Of a stretch of 64,000 nt of DNA, positions 34,968 through 43,675 are shown piece after piece. Origin of the DNA: Gammaproteobacteria bacterium. Its GTDB lineage: Bacteria > Pseudomonadota > Gammaproteobacteria > Enterobacterales > Alteromonadaceae. The stretch spans positions 40,620 through 104,619 of the forward strand of contig JAHKAA010000014.1 in assembly GCA_018825965.1 (NCBI GenBank), given 5' to 3'. Under the pieces are notes generated by a model. That model was given only the letters and a program-made list of their open reading frames with translations. It ran no database searches and was not told the DNA's origin. The first letter of the stretch is position 1; every line of letters starts with the position of its first letter. Made by a program: the position numbers and the translations under genes.

Positions 34968-36557
34968 ATGGCATCCACTTTTTCACCTTTAGACTGGCTG
35001 ATCTTTGTATTGTATTTTGTGCTGTTGGCCCTGACCGGCTGGTGGATTAACCGCAGTGGTGCAAAAAACAGTCAGGATTATTTTATTGGCGGTAACAGCA
35101 TGCCGACCTGGCTGGCAGCCATCTCTGTATTGGCCACAGCTCAATCTGCCGCTACTTTTTTAGGTGGCCCTGATAGTGGCTATCGCAGCAATCTAACCTA
35201 CCTTGCCAGCACGCTCGGCGCCTTAATGGCGGCCTTTTTTGTTGGCTACTTTTTAATTCCACGCTTTTATCGTTATAAAGTCAGCACTGTGTATGAACTG
35301 CTTGAATTACGTTTTGGCAGCAAAGCAAAAAAACAGGCGGGGTTAATGTATTTATTTGGCCGTATTTTTGCCAATGGCGCACGGCTTTATATGGCAGCTA
35401 TTGCTGTGTCTATGATCTTATTTACTGATATCGCTTTGCCCCATGTGATTTGGTCCATCGCCCTGCTTTGTCTGGTGGCATTGTTGTATTCGATTTTTGG
35501 TGGCATTAAATCTGTGATTTATGGCGATGCTTTTCAGTGTTTTGTTTATGTTGGCGCTGCAGTTCTGGTGCTGCTGTATTTATGGCAGTCTATTCCTGCC
35601 GATTTTGCGACCGTCTGGAAGGCATTAGAGCATCCGCCTGAAAACGCTGCCAGTAAATTGCTTCTGATCGACACCAGCTGGGATTTTAGTTCAGCCAGTG
35701 CTTTTACCCTCTATTCCAGTGTTACAGGCCTGTTTTTGCTTTACATCGCCTCTTTTGGCCTGGATCAGGATCTGACCCAACGTGCTTTAACCTGTAAAAA
35801 TGCCCGCCAGGGGTCTTTAGCTATTATCTGGTCTGTAGTTTTAGTTATACCTGTGACCTTGCTGTTTATCGTCATTGGTTTTTTATTACATATCTTTTAT
35901 CAAAGACCGGATCTGATGGCTGGTTCTGGCGCCCTGATGCAAAGCAGTCAGTTCAGCGGCGAAAATATCACAGTTTTTATGTATTACGTTTTGCATGAAA
36001 TGCCAGCTGGCTTGCGTGGTTTAGTCACAGTAGGTGTGATAGCTGCGGCAGTCTCTACGCTGACATCAGGTTTAAATTCTATGGCTTCTGTGATTATTCA
36101 GGATCTATACAAGCCCTGGCAGCAGCAGCGCTCAGAAAAACCAGAACTGTATTATGTTGCAGCTGCACGCGTCTCTATGTTGCTTTGTGCTACAGCCCTG
36201 GCGTTGATGGCGATGTTATGTTTCTATTGGCAACAAAAAAGCGATATGCCCCTGCTGACTTTTGCTTTAGGCGTAATGGTATTTAGCTACAGCGGTTTGC
36301 TTGGGGTCTACGCCAGCGCACTGTTTAGCACACGTGGCAGCCCTGCATCCGTATTAGCCGCTTTAATAACTGGTTTTGTCATCACTTTGCTGCTGCAACC
36401 TTATCTGCAAAGTTATTATTTACCAGCCCACTGGCAGTTTGATTTGGCCTTTAGCTGGCAGCTCTGTATAGGTTTTGCCTGCTCTTTTGTGATTTGTCAG
36501 TTGGGAAAAAGCAGTGATTCTGTGGCACAAACAACACTGAACGGAGTGCCGGCCTGA
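34968..36557 (+). CDS. Sodium:solute symporter (SSS family)
   Basis: This 529-residue protein starts at ATG 34968 (AGAGGAAT upstream); an earlier in-frame ATG at 34920 lacks a binding site. About 13 transmembrane helices are predicted. SSS-family features are SQDYFIGGNSMPTWLAAIS, TAQSAATFLGGPDSGY near the N-terminus, and the sodium-site region VSTLTSGLNSMASVIIQDLY. The next gene, namZ, begins in its stop codon (TGATG). A transporter of MurNAc-containing sugars or another cell-wall product is inferred from that coupling. Confidence 0.92.
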   Translation: MASTFSPLDWLIFVLYFVLLALTGWWINRSGAKNSQDYFIGGNSMPTWLAAISVLATAQSAATFLGGPDSGYRSNLTYLASTLGALMAAFFVGYFLIPRFYRYKVSTVYELLELRFGSKAKKQAGLMYLFGRIFANGARLYMAAIAVSMILFTDIALPHVIWSIALLCLVALLYSIFGGIKSVIYGDAFQCFVYVGAAVLVLLYLWQSIPADFATVWKALEHPPENAASKLLLIDTSWDFSSASAFTLYSSVTGLFLLYIASFGLDQDLTQRALTCKNARQGSLAIIWSVVLVIPVTLLFIVIGFLLHIFYQRPDLMAGSGALMQSSQFSGENITVFMYYVLHEMPAGLRGLVTVGVIAAAVSTLTSGLNSMASVIIQDLYKPWQQQRSEKPELYYVAAARVSMLLCATALALMAMLCFYWQQKSDMPLLTFALGVMVFSYSGLLGVYASALFSTRGSPASVLAALITGFVITLLLQPYLQSYYLPAHWQFDLAFSWQLCIGFACSFVICQLGKSSDSVAQTTLNGVPA

Positions 36558-37744
36558 TGCGAAGGTTTCTGCTTTTAGTCTGCTGCATTGCTTTTGGCTC
36601 TGTTGCTTTTAGCTGTATGACTCAAACCAAAGAAATTCAAACAGGGGCCAGCCAGTTGGCAGCAGGACCTGGCTCCTCCCCTGTTGAGCTGGCATCTAAA
36701 CAGATAGGTCTGGTGGTCAATCAAAGCTCAGTGGTGGGCAATACCCATCTGGTTGAGTTGTTATTGCAGCAAGGCCTGCAGGTAAAAAAAATTTTCTCGC
36801 CTGAACATGGTTTTCGTGGCACAGCCGATGCCGGAGCAAAAGTAGAAAACAGCATAGACCCACAGACTGGTTTAGCTGTGTTTTCGCTCTATGGCAAAGA
36901 CAAAAAACCAACAGCAGAAGCACTCGAAGGTATCAACCTGCTGATCTTTGATCTGCAGGATGTGGGCGTGCGTTATTACACCTATTTATCTACTTTGCAT
37001 TATGTGATGGAAGCAGCCGCAGAGCTGAGTATTCCGCTCTTGGTACTCGACAGGCCCAACCCCAATGGCGCTTATGTTGATGGCCCAATGCTTGAAAAAA
37101 ACTACCAGTCTTTTGTTGGCTTGCACCCTATCCCACTTTTGCATGGTATGACGCTGGGCGAACTGGCGTTGATGATCAAAGGCGAAGGCTGGATTAATAA
37201 ATCAGAACAACTGAAGCTCTATGTGTTGCCCCTCAAAAACTATCAACGGCATATGCCTTATAAGTTACCAGTAAGACCCAGCCCAAATTTGCCCAACGCA
37301 CAGGCTGTGGCTTTGTATCCGTCTTTAGGTTTTTTTGAAGCCACGCCTTTAAGTGTGGGCCGTGGCACTGACTTTGCGTTTCAGGTGCTGGGGTACACCA
37401 ATCCACCTTTAGGAAAGTTTGCCTTTAGCCCTGTATCAAAAGCTGGCGCTGCCCTTCATCCACCACTGAAAAACCAGCTGGTTTTGGGGCTGGATTTACG
37501 GGAAGTAAAAGCTGGTGGTCTTGATTTAAGTTACTTAATTCGGGCCCAGGCTGTTTTTGCTAAACATCAGCTGACACTCTTTAATTCACCGGATTTTATG
37601 GATAAGTTATCAGGCACCAATAAGCTCAGGCAACAACTGGAGCAAGGCTGGACAGAACCCCAAATTCGCCAAAGCTGGCAGCCTGAATTAATAGGCTTCA
37701 GGCAACAACGCCAGCCTTATCTGCTTTATCCGGATCAGCATTAA
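36557..37744 (+). CDS. namZ: Exo-beta-N-acetylmuramidase NamZ (DUF1343)
   Basis: This 395-residue exported protein has a hydrophobic leader ending FSCMT that may be a weak lipobox. Family hallmarks are IFSPEHGFRGTADAGAKV, FDLQDVGVRYYTYLSTLHYV, VLDRPNPNGAYVDGP, VRPSPNLPN and FEATPLSVGRGTDFAFQVLG. The conserved Glu-His near the N-terminus and the Asp-Arg loop match the described catalytic groove. NamZ removes MurNAc from the non-reducing ends of peptidoglycan fragments. It is coupled to a sodium symporter, which supports a murein-sugar recycling or scavenging unit. Confidence 0.92.
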   Translation: MRRFLLLVCCIAFGSVAFSCMTQTKEIQTGASQLAAGPGSSPVELASKQIGLVVNQSSVVGNTHLVELLLQQGLQVKKIFSPEHGFRGTADAGAKVENSIDPQTGLAVFSLYGKDKKPTAEALEGINLLIFDLQDVGVRYYTYLSTLHYVMEAAAELSIPLLVLDRPNPNGAYVDGPMLEKNYQSFVGLHPIPLLHGMTLGELALMIKGEGWINKSEQLKLYVLPLKNYQRHMPYKLPVRPSPNLPNAQAVALYPSLGFFEATPLSVGRGTDFAFQVLGYTNPPLGKFAFSPVSKAGAALHPPLKNQLVLGLDLREVKAGGLDLSYLIRAQAVFAKHQLTLFNSPDFMDKLSGTNKLRQQLEQGWTEPQIRQSWQPELIGFRQQRQPYLLYPDQH

Positions 37745-38257
37745 TCACGCCGGGAAAAGCTCTGCCATCTGGGTCAAAGTAGCACCAGTCACCCTGTTAA
37801 TGCGCCAGTCGTGCAACATCACAGCACCTAAGGACTGATAGAAGTCGATAGCAGGTTGATTCCAGTCCAGCACAGACCATTCCAGACGGCCACAATCACG
37901 CTCTACCGCCAGTTTCGCTAAATAAGTAATTAAGGCTTTACCCACACCCACGCCACGGCAAGCGGGTTCAACAAACAAATCTTCCAGATAAATACCAGGC
38001 TTGGCTAAAAAGGTGGAGTAGTTATGGAAAAACAACGCAAAACCTACATCTTTACCCTGATAATTCGCCAGCACCACTTCGGCATAAGGGGTGTCATTGA
38101 ATAAGGTGTCACGCAACTTTTGTTCAGTCGCCACCACCTGATCGGACAACTTTTCATACTCAGCCAGTTGCTGAATAAAACTTAAAATAGCAGGCAGATC
38201 CGCTTCTGTAGCTAAACGCAGTTCAAGACCCTCTATGCGGGTTGAAATAATGCTCAT
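37745..38257 (-). CDS. GNAT N-acetyltransferase, diamine-acetyltransferase-like
   Basis: This 170-residue GNAT protein starts at ATG 38257 (AGGAG upstream). The acetyl-CoA loop is ACRGVGVGKALI, preceded by the strand GIYLEDLFVEP typical of the spermidine/spermine-acetyltransferase-like subgroup. The C-terminal WNQPAIDFYQSLGA is also typical. It probably acetylates a small amine, but the substrate is inferred. It converges on namZ with no spacer. Confidence 0.87.
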   Translation of the reverse strand: MSIISTRIEGLELRLATEADLPAILSFIQQLAEYEKLSDQVVATEQKLRDTLFNDTPYAEVVLANYQGKDVGFALFFHNYSTFLAKPGIYLEDLFVEPACRGVGVGKALITYLAKLAVERDCGRLEWSVLDWNQPAIDFYQSLGAVMLHDWRINRVTGATLTQMAELFPA

Positions 38258-38293
38258 CAGAACTCCTCAAAAATACAATAAGACAAAAAACAA

Positions 38294-38346
38294 AAGGGGC
38301 CAGAGTCATTGATCCGCGATTCGCTTATCAATGACTCTGACCCCTT
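38294..38346. repeat. REP-like palindrome, also the efp terminator
   Basis: The arms are 38294-38313 and 38327-38346, 20 bases each with one mismatch, and contain CAGAGTCATTGAT. The loop is 13 bases. On the minus strand the palindrome is followed by TTTTGTTTTTTG, so it can also terminate efp. The arm sequence matches the palindrome at the mltA stop codon. Confidence 0.75.
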
Positions 38347-38363
38347 GGCCAACAGCAGGCTAA

Positions 38364-38921
38364 TTACTTAGCGCGGCTACGGTATTCGTCAGTACGGGTG
38401 TCGATTTCAATCTTGTCGCCGATTTCAACGAAAGCAGGAACCATTAATTCGAAACCTGTGTCCAGCTTAGCCGGCTTCATGACTTTACCTGAAGTGTCGC
38501 CACGGGCAGCTGGTTCAGAGTAAACCACTTCACGTACTACGAATGGAGGTAAGTCAACAGAGATAGCGCGCTCGCCGTAGAATACTACTGAACACTGCAT
38601 ATCCGGAACCAGATATTTCAGAGCATCAGTCATGTTGTCTGCTTCGATTTCGTACTGGTTGTACTCAGCATCCATAAATACATACATTGGGTCTGCGTAG
38701 TAAGAGTAAGTCACTTCTTTAGTGTCTAACATGACTTGTTCGAACTTGTCGTCAGCACGGTACACAGTCTCAAGACCGCCACCTGTCAACAGACCTTTCA
38801 TTTTCATTTTTACAACAGCGGCGTTACGACCAGATTTGTTGAATTCAGCTTTCTGAACAACCATTGGCTCGTTGTTGACCATGATCACCTGGCCAGCGCG
38901 TACTTCTTGAGCAGTCTTCAT
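38364..38921 (-). CDS. efp: Elongation factor P
   Basis: This 185-residue three-domain protein rescues ribosomes stalled at polyproline. Starting at the second of two adjacent ATGs (38921) places Arg at position 32 in the loop KSGRNAA. That is the same residue and number as the rhamnosylated arginine of Pseudomonas EF-P. The E. coli-type lysine modification enzymes are therefore not expected. The modifying enzyme EarP is encoded immediately upstream (about 20-base gap). A REP-like hairpin with a T-rich tail ends the unit. Confidence 0.97.
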   Translation of the reverse strand: MKTAQEVRAGQVIMVNNEPMVVQKAEFNKSGRNAAVVKMKMKGLLTGGGLETVYRADDKFEQVMLDTKEVTYSYYADPMYVFMDAEYNQYEIEADNMTDALKYLVPDMQCSVVFYGERAISVDLPPFVVREVVYSEPAARGDTSGKVMKPAKLDTGFELMVPAFVEIGDKIEIDTRTDEYRSRAK

Positions 38922-38942
38922 CATAATTGAAATATCTTCTTG

Positions 38943-40097
38943 TTAGGAAAAATTGCGCGACATTATAAGTTTATTTTCAGCAAAACGCACGAGGTTGCTG
39001 GCAAGATCTTGCTGCTGAATTAAATATTCCTGCCATTTTTTGTTATGCATTTGAATTTGTTCACTAAATTCTTTGAACATCGCAAATTCTGCACTGATAT
39101 CCTGCTCCAGATTCCATGCCATATGCAGATTTTTTATACAGGCATTTTTTTCCGCAGGTGCATCTTGCAAGTACTTGTCTAAAAAGGCCTGCAGTTTGAT
39201 TAAATGCGCCTGATCTTCCTGCCGGTAAATTTGCCAGATAAAAGGCTTGCCCGCCCAATGGGCCCGTATTACCGAGTCTTCACCACGCACGAAGTTAATA
39301 TCACAGCTGGCTAAAAGTTTATCGTACATAGGCTGCGGCATAAAATCTAATATACGGATACTTAATGATTTTTTATCCAAGCGGCCAGTTTTTAGTTCGG
39401 AGAAAAGTTGGGTTAAATCTGTCGCCAACTGCCCTTGCGGCACCAGTAACAAGGTTGTTTCTGCTGCATCAGCCAATTGTTCCAGCCAAGGGCGGATCTG
39501 GGCCTGGCTATAAGCAAACAAGGAAATTTTTTGCTGATACTGCATCGCATCTAAAAGCCCCAGACCACACCAAAACTCATGCTGTAATTCGTCTGATTGA
39601 CTTAATTCTGCCAAAAGTACGACCAGCCCCTGCTCTCTTAATAAGCCGCCCGTTTGTGGCGTAAAACCAGGGAAAAAGAAATATTTTTGCAGCGGCAACT
39701 GTGGATGAGGCGATGGCAAGGCATGGCAACCATGCACCCAGTCTTCTGCAGACAGGTATTCCAGATTTAACCATAAAGGTTTGTCAGTAAAAGACGCCAT
39801 CCACTGTAAATAAGCAGGCGGAATAGTGCAGGCCAAAGCTTCAATCACCAGATCAGGCCTGTCCGCTGCTGTAAGCTCTGGCAATACAGCAGCCCAATGC
39901 CGCACCAGCACATTATTTTGCAACTGACTGGCAAGCTGTGGGTTTACACTATGGCAAATTTTTTGAAAGCTGTTTAAATCGTCCACCCACAAGGTAACCT
40001 GCCATTGATGTTCATTGTGCAATTGCCGGGCTAAACGCCAGCAAATGCCAATATCGCCAAAGTTATCTACTACAGAGCAAAACAAATCGCAGCGCAT
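38943..40097 (-). CDS. earP: EF-P arginine rhamnosyltransferase EarP
   Basis: This 384-residue inverting glycosyltransferase (GT104) transfers L-rhamnose from dTDP-rhamnose to Arg32 of EF-P. The N-terminal motif CSVVDNFGDIGICWRLARQL carries the two essential aspartates of the family (Asp11 and Asp15 here). The donor-binding C-terminal part includes NFVRGEDSVIRAHWAGKPFIWQ with the conserved Glu. AAAGG stands six bases before the ATG. It heads the earP-efp unit. Rhamnose synthesis genes must lie outside the window. Confidence 0.95.
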   Translation of the reverse strand: MRCDLFCSVVDNFGDIGICWRLARQLHNEHQWQVTLWVDDLNSFQKICHSVNPQLASQLQNNVLVRHWAAVLPELTAADRPDLVIEALACTIPPAYLQWMASFTDKPLWLNLEYLSAEDWVHGCHALPSPHPQLPLQKYFFFPGFTPQTGGLLREQGLVVLLAELSQSDELQHEFWCGLGLLDAMQYQQKISLFAYSQAQIRPWLEQLADAAETTLLLVPQGQLATDLTQLFSELKTGRLDKKSLSIRILDFMPQPMYDKLLASCDINFVRGEDSVIRAHWAGKPFIWQIYRQEDQAHLIKLQAFLDKYLQDAPAEKNACIKNLHMAWNLEQDISAEFAMFKEFSEQIQMHNKKWQEYLIQQQDLASNLVRFAENKLIMSRNFS

Positions 40098-40111
40098 GCT
40101 TTACCTTTCAC

Positions 40112-40486
40112 CTATCCGATCAGTTGGCTGCTCAAAGCTTTCAGCGCTTTGGCCATTAAATACAAAGTGGCGATACTAAGCAGCAGGCAGCCCCAAAGCA
40201 AGGCCTGATACCATAATTTATGAGCCGCTTGTTTTAACTTTTGCCACCAGCTTTGTTGGGGTTGCCAGTCTGGTAAATGCCGGAATAACAACAGTGTCAG
40301 CCAGGCTAACAACACCCAACCTAATAACACCACTGACAATAACAAGGACACTTCATACAGCACTGACGGGCCTTGCAGCAGATAATAAACGCCAAAACCC
40401 AGCGCATAACACCCCAAAAACACCAGGCCAAGACGCCAGACATAAAGCCGCTCTGCCAGGTACTGTGCTTTGCTCAGCAATTTCAT
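40112..40486 (-). CDS. Small hypothetical membrane protein
   Basis: This 124-residue protein has about three hydrophobic helices (19-38, 42-68 and 92-112) and a Trp/Gln-rich loop (WQPQQSWWQKLKQ) between the last two. It starts in the stop codon of the upstream gene (ATGA) and ends 14 bases before earP, so it probably belongs to the same transcript. No family was recognised. Confidence 0.65.
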   Translation of the reverse strand: MKLLSKAQYLAERLYVWRLGLVFLGCYALGFGVYYLLQGPSVLYEVSLLLSVVLLGWVLLAWLTLLLFRHLPDWQPQQSWWQKLKQAAHKLWYQALLWGCLLLSIATLYLMAKALKALSSQLIG

Positions 40487-41022
40487 AGCTTCTGCTCTTT
40501 CTGGTTATTTGCCAGGGGCAGCGGATACAAAGGCACAAGCCCGGCCTGCCCTGTCATATCCGCCACCAGCCAGATTTGTTCAAACGGATGTTTTGGCGGT
40601 ATTTGTAATAAATGCGGCGTTTGTTCCAGCTCTTGTGCATGCCAATCCGGATGAGCGTTGCGGATCACCAACCAGACTTTGTCTGAGTCATAACTTTTTT
40701 GCGCTTTGTTGCTAATGAGTTTATCCAGCGCCTGCAATAAACGCTCTGCGACAGGCCACTGCTCAAGCGACTGCAAGGCTTCGAGCGTGCCGCCTTTCAG
40801 TTCACGGCCCAGAATTTTCATCGCTTCGGCTTCGCTACCGTATAAATGTGCAATTTCCAGATCCAGTTTTTGCTGCTCCAGATAACAGGACACATCAGGC
40901 TTGGCTGGTTCGTTATGCCAGATATGCCGCATTTTGACACCAAACTTGTGCTGGTACAGTCGCATAAAAAGTTTGGCGGCCTGATGCTCAAGCGCTATTT
41001 TTTCCTCAATACTGCTTTTCAT
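40483..41022 (-). CDS. Hypothetical protein, possibly nuclease-like fold
   Basis: This 179-residue cytoplasmic protein starts at ATG 41022. The segment KPDVSCYLEQQKLDLEIAH recalls the PD...(D/E)xK strand-turn-strand of restriction-endonuclease-like folds, but the lysine is missing. A later segment, DKVWLVIRNAHPDWHAQEL, looks like a second core strand. No family was recognised with confidence. It is coupled by ATGA to the small membrane protein and lies upstream of earP and efp. Confidence 0.6.
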   Translation of the reverse strand: MKSSIEEKIALEHQAAKLFMRLYQHKFGVKMRHIWHNEPAKPDVSCYLEQQKLDLEIAHLYGSEAEAMKILGRELKGGTLEALQSLEQWPVAERLLQALDKLISNKAQKSYDSDKVWLVIRNAHPDWHAQELEQTPHLLQIPPKHPFEQIWLVADMTGQAGLVPLYPLPLANNQKEQKL

Positions 41023-41084
41023 ACCACTCAACAAAGTTGTGTTTCGTATAAGCTTGTATCTTAACGAAAAAAAGTCAGGTGGTT

Positions 41085-41705
41085 ATGCATTTTTTATTTG
41101 CTGTGGTTTTATCTTTGCTGGCTCTACCCTCTGTTGTTGCAGAGCCGGTATGGACTTCATTAAAAACCAAAGCGGGCATCAGTTTGAGTTACAGATACAA
41201 TCCAGAGCTTGAAGTCAAAGCCAAAGCTTTTTATCCGGGCAAACCAGAGAGCTTTTTACTCTTACTCAAAGATACAAAATCGGTGCGACGCTGGCTGAAA
41301 CAAAGTCAGGATGCAAGGCTTCTGGATGGAAGCACGGAACATCACTGGAAAGTGTATACCCGCTTTCAATCGGTATGGCCTGTTAGCCCACGGGATATGG
41401 TGACCTGTGCTGATGTGAGCAAAAAGGATAAAAGCCTGCTGATTCAAATCACCGATTGCTCAGATTTAGTGCCAGAAGCGAAAAACTATGTGCGGATTCG
41501 CAATGTGAAAGCAGTTTGGATTTTAACGGCTAAAGATCAGGGTTTTGACATGCAGTATCAGGGCAGTGCTAATCCGGGCGGTGAATTGCCACAATGGCTG
41601 GTGAGGCAATTAACATTAAGCTCATTACGCGCCAGCTTTGTTGCCTTTAAAACCGAACTAAAACGTCCGGCTTATCAGGCAAAAGCAACACAAGCTACTC
41701 ATTAG
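41085..41705 (+). CDS. Exported START-domain lipid-binding-like protein
   Basis: This protein is about 206 residues long and starts at ATG 41085 (AGGTG upstream). Its signal peptide ends SVVAEP. The body has the START-fold pattern: GISLSYRYNPELEVKAKAF, the hydrophobic WPVSPRDMVTCADVS and a C-terminal amphipathic helix region (LPQWLVRQLTLSSLRASF). Periplasmic START proteins bind hydrophobic ligands, but the ligand is unknown. It overlaps the convergent rhodanese gene by 11 bases. Confidence 0.78.
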   Translation: MHFLFAVVLSLLALPSVVAEPVWTSLKTKAGISLSYRYNPELEVKAKAFYPGKPESFLLLLKDTKSVRRWLKQSQDARLLDGSTEHHWKVYTRFQSVWPVSPRDMVTCADVSKKDKSLLIQITDCSDLVPEAKNYVRIRNVKAVWILTAKDQGFDMQYQGSANPGGELPQWLVRQLTLSSLRASFVAFKTELKRPAYQAKATQATH

Positions 41706-42009
41706 ATGTGGGTTGTTTTTGTTTCAGTTGCTCATAGGCCCCGGCATTCGTTGCATTGGTATAACCCAAACGTCTTAAGCTTTCAACCGCAATGCCTGAG
41801 CGGCGTCCACTGCGGCAATACAGCTGAATAGTTGTGGTTTTATCTGCGCTGACTGCAGTGATTTTTTGCTCAATTTCATCATAAGGAATATTGATCGCTC
41901 CTTCTAAATGCCCTGCGTTGTATTCTTGTGCAGTACGCACATCTATCCATAAAGTTTGGGCTAAAGCCATATGGCTACATAATAAAAGCAGCATCATAAA
42001 AATTTTCAT
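41695..42009 (-). CDS. Exported single-domain rhodanese (PspE-like)
   Basis: This 104-residue protein starts at ATG 42009, where GAGG lies nine bases upstream; an in-frame ATG at 42024 overlaps the stop of the upstream gene and is an alternative. A signal peptide ends MALAQ. The rhodanese motifs are WIDVRTAQEYNAGHLEGAIN and the active-site loop YCRSGRRSG with Cys65. It is a periplasmic sulfurtransferase, or a sulfur or cyanide handling enzyme. Confidence 0.88.
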   Translation of the reverse strand: MKIFMMLLLLCSHMALAQTLWIDVRTAQEYNAGHLEGAINIPYDEIEQKITAVSADKTTTIQLYCRSGRRSGIAVESLRRLGYTNATNAGAYEQLKQKQPTSNE

Positions 42010-42023
42010 ACAAAGAGACCTCA

Positions 42024-43070
42024 TCAGTTCAATACCACTAAAAGGATAAAACAACAGCTTGCCACCGACAGTAATTTCAGCTGTTGCCAGAAACTTAAAA
42101 CCACGGCCAGAGCAATAGTGCAAACAGCAGACACTGCATCAAAGAAGCTCAGCGCCAGAACTATAGCTGGCAATACAGGTAAAACATTCAACAACTTTAA
42201 AAGAACCCACTGTTTTTTTGTACACAAAGCGAGCCAGAAGTAATGCTGAGCCAACAGATGCTGTTGCCATAACTTCTGCTGTGCATAACAGAGCAAAGCC
42301 AGGATCCAACTAAAAACCGAACTTACAAATAGCATAGCTTCGGGCTTCAGTTGTTGCTCCAGCCAGTAGTGCCATAAAGCCAGTACAAAAATGATCAGCA
42401 ATACCATAGCTTTATTTTGTTGCTGCCGGATAAACCAATAGAGCCAATAACGAAACAAGGATCCCGCGGATAACTGCTGCCCATCTAACTGCTGTTGTAA
42501 TGCTCTTTCCAACAGCATAAACGCCAATAAAGGCAAACTCCAGAGGCTGACTGCAGGCACAACAAAAACGGCCCCTAATGCCAGCCAACTGGTTTGACGG
42601 GCTTTAAAGCCCAAACAGAGTGCCATCAGTACCAGCAGTAATTGGATGGCATCAAAACAGGCCATAGTTTTACTGCTCAGCAGCAGGTAAGCCCATGCCG
42701 GCAAGGTTAAAAACCAGAATGGCAGCTGATTTACAACGGCCATCAGTGTATTACTCAAACCTGCCACTTTGGCAGAAGGTGCCAGGCTTTCGACAAAATA
42801 CTGCTGCGCCACTGGTTTTTGCTGCCAGGCCACGCCACCTTGCCAGCAGAACAGGAGCACCAATAACATCTGCAGATAAGGCCAGCGTTCTACAGTCCCA
42901 AGCTCCGGGTTAAACAACTGGAATCCCAGCAACACCAAAGGAGCCAACAGCCCCAGCAGCGCGTGACCTGCCAGCATCACAAACAAAAATGAAAACTTAT
43001 TCAGCGGTGCAAAGGCGTTACAAGCCTGCTGCCAGAACAGCTCAAAGCGAACTAAAAGATAAGTGCCCAC
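42024..43070 (-). CDS. Polytopic membrane partner of an ABC ATPase
   Basis: This 348-residue protein starts at GTG 43070 and has about eight hydrophobic helices (for example FLFVMLAGHALLGLLAPLVL and QLPFWFLTLPAWAYLLLSS). Its start overlaps the 3' end of the ATPase gene by 29 bases, so it is very likely the membrane part of that ABC exporter. It resembles an uncharacterised family that I recall as DUF6136; this is uncertain. The substrate is unknown. Confidence 0.7.
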   Translation of the reverse strand: MGTYLLVRFELFWQQACNAFAPLNKFSFLFVMLAGHALLGLLAPLVLLGFQLFNPELGTVERWPYLQMLLVLLFCWQGGVAWQQKPVAQQYFVESLAPSAKVAGLSNTLMAVVNQLPFWFLTLPAWAYLLLSSKTMACFDAIQLLLVLMALCLGFKARQTSWLALGAVFVVPAVSLWSLPLLAFMLLERALQQQLDGQQLSAGSLFRYWLYWFIRQQQNKAMVLLIIFVLALWHYWLEQQLKPEAMLFVSSVFSWILALLCYAQQKLWQQHLLAQHYFWLALCTKKQWVLLKLLNVLPVLPAIVLALSFFDAVSAVCTIALAVVLSFWQQLKLLSVASCCFILLVVLN

Positions 43071-43674
43071 CGGCCTTTAACTCCAGATGTTGATCGACTG
43101 CAAGTTCAAAACTTTGTGGGGATAAATGACTGGCGATCAGCACTAAAGCGCCCCGCTCTTTTGCAGCTTGTAACACAGAGCAGCAATAGATTAAAGAATC
43201 CGGGTCCAGTGCGTTAAAAGGTTCATCCAGCAATACCAGTTGTGGATTTGCCGCCAAAGCCAAAGTTAAACTCAACTTCTTTTGCTGCCCTAACGACAAA
43301 ACCGCTACTTTTTGCTTCAGCAAAGGCTCTAATGCAAAAGCTTTAGCATGCAGTAGCAACTGCTCCATGGCAGTACCACGGCAGCGAGCGACCAGCTGCA
43401 ATACGCCAAGCACTGTATTATCCTGCAAAGGGGCCACCGCATCAGCGCTAATACTGACCAAAGTCTGATAAGCAGAACTGCCAACCTGATGCTGATGAAA
43501 ACTGATACTACCCTGGGATGCTTTATCCAACCCGGCTAACACCCGCAATAAACTGGATTTACCACTACCATTGACACCACTTAACCAATGTAAACCAGCA
43601 TCTAACTGCAGCTTTAAGTTTGAAAACAGCTGCTGCTTGCCATAACCAAAGCTTAAATTATTAATAGTCAACAT
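43042..43674 (-). CDS. ABC transporter ATP-binding protein
   Basis: This 210-residue nucleotide-binding subunit has Walker A GVNGSGKSS, the signature LSLGQQKK in place of LSGGQ, Walker B LVLLDEP, and an H-loop IASHLS. The short length and the overlap with a following membrane-protein gene suggest a two-gene exporter similar to CcmA-type ATPases. The cargo is unknown. Confidence 0.88.
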   Translation of the reverse strand: MLTINNLSFGYGKQQLFSNLKLQLDAGLHWLSGVNGSGKSSLLRVLAGLDKASQGSISFHQHQVGSSAYQTLVSISADAVAPLQDNTVLGVLQLVARCRGTAMEQLLLHAKAFALEPLLKQKVAVLSLGQQKKLSLTLALAANPQLVLLDEPFNALDPDSLIYCCSVLQAAKERGALVLIASHLSPQSFELAVDQHLELKAGGHLSFSSL

Positions 43675-43675
43675 C

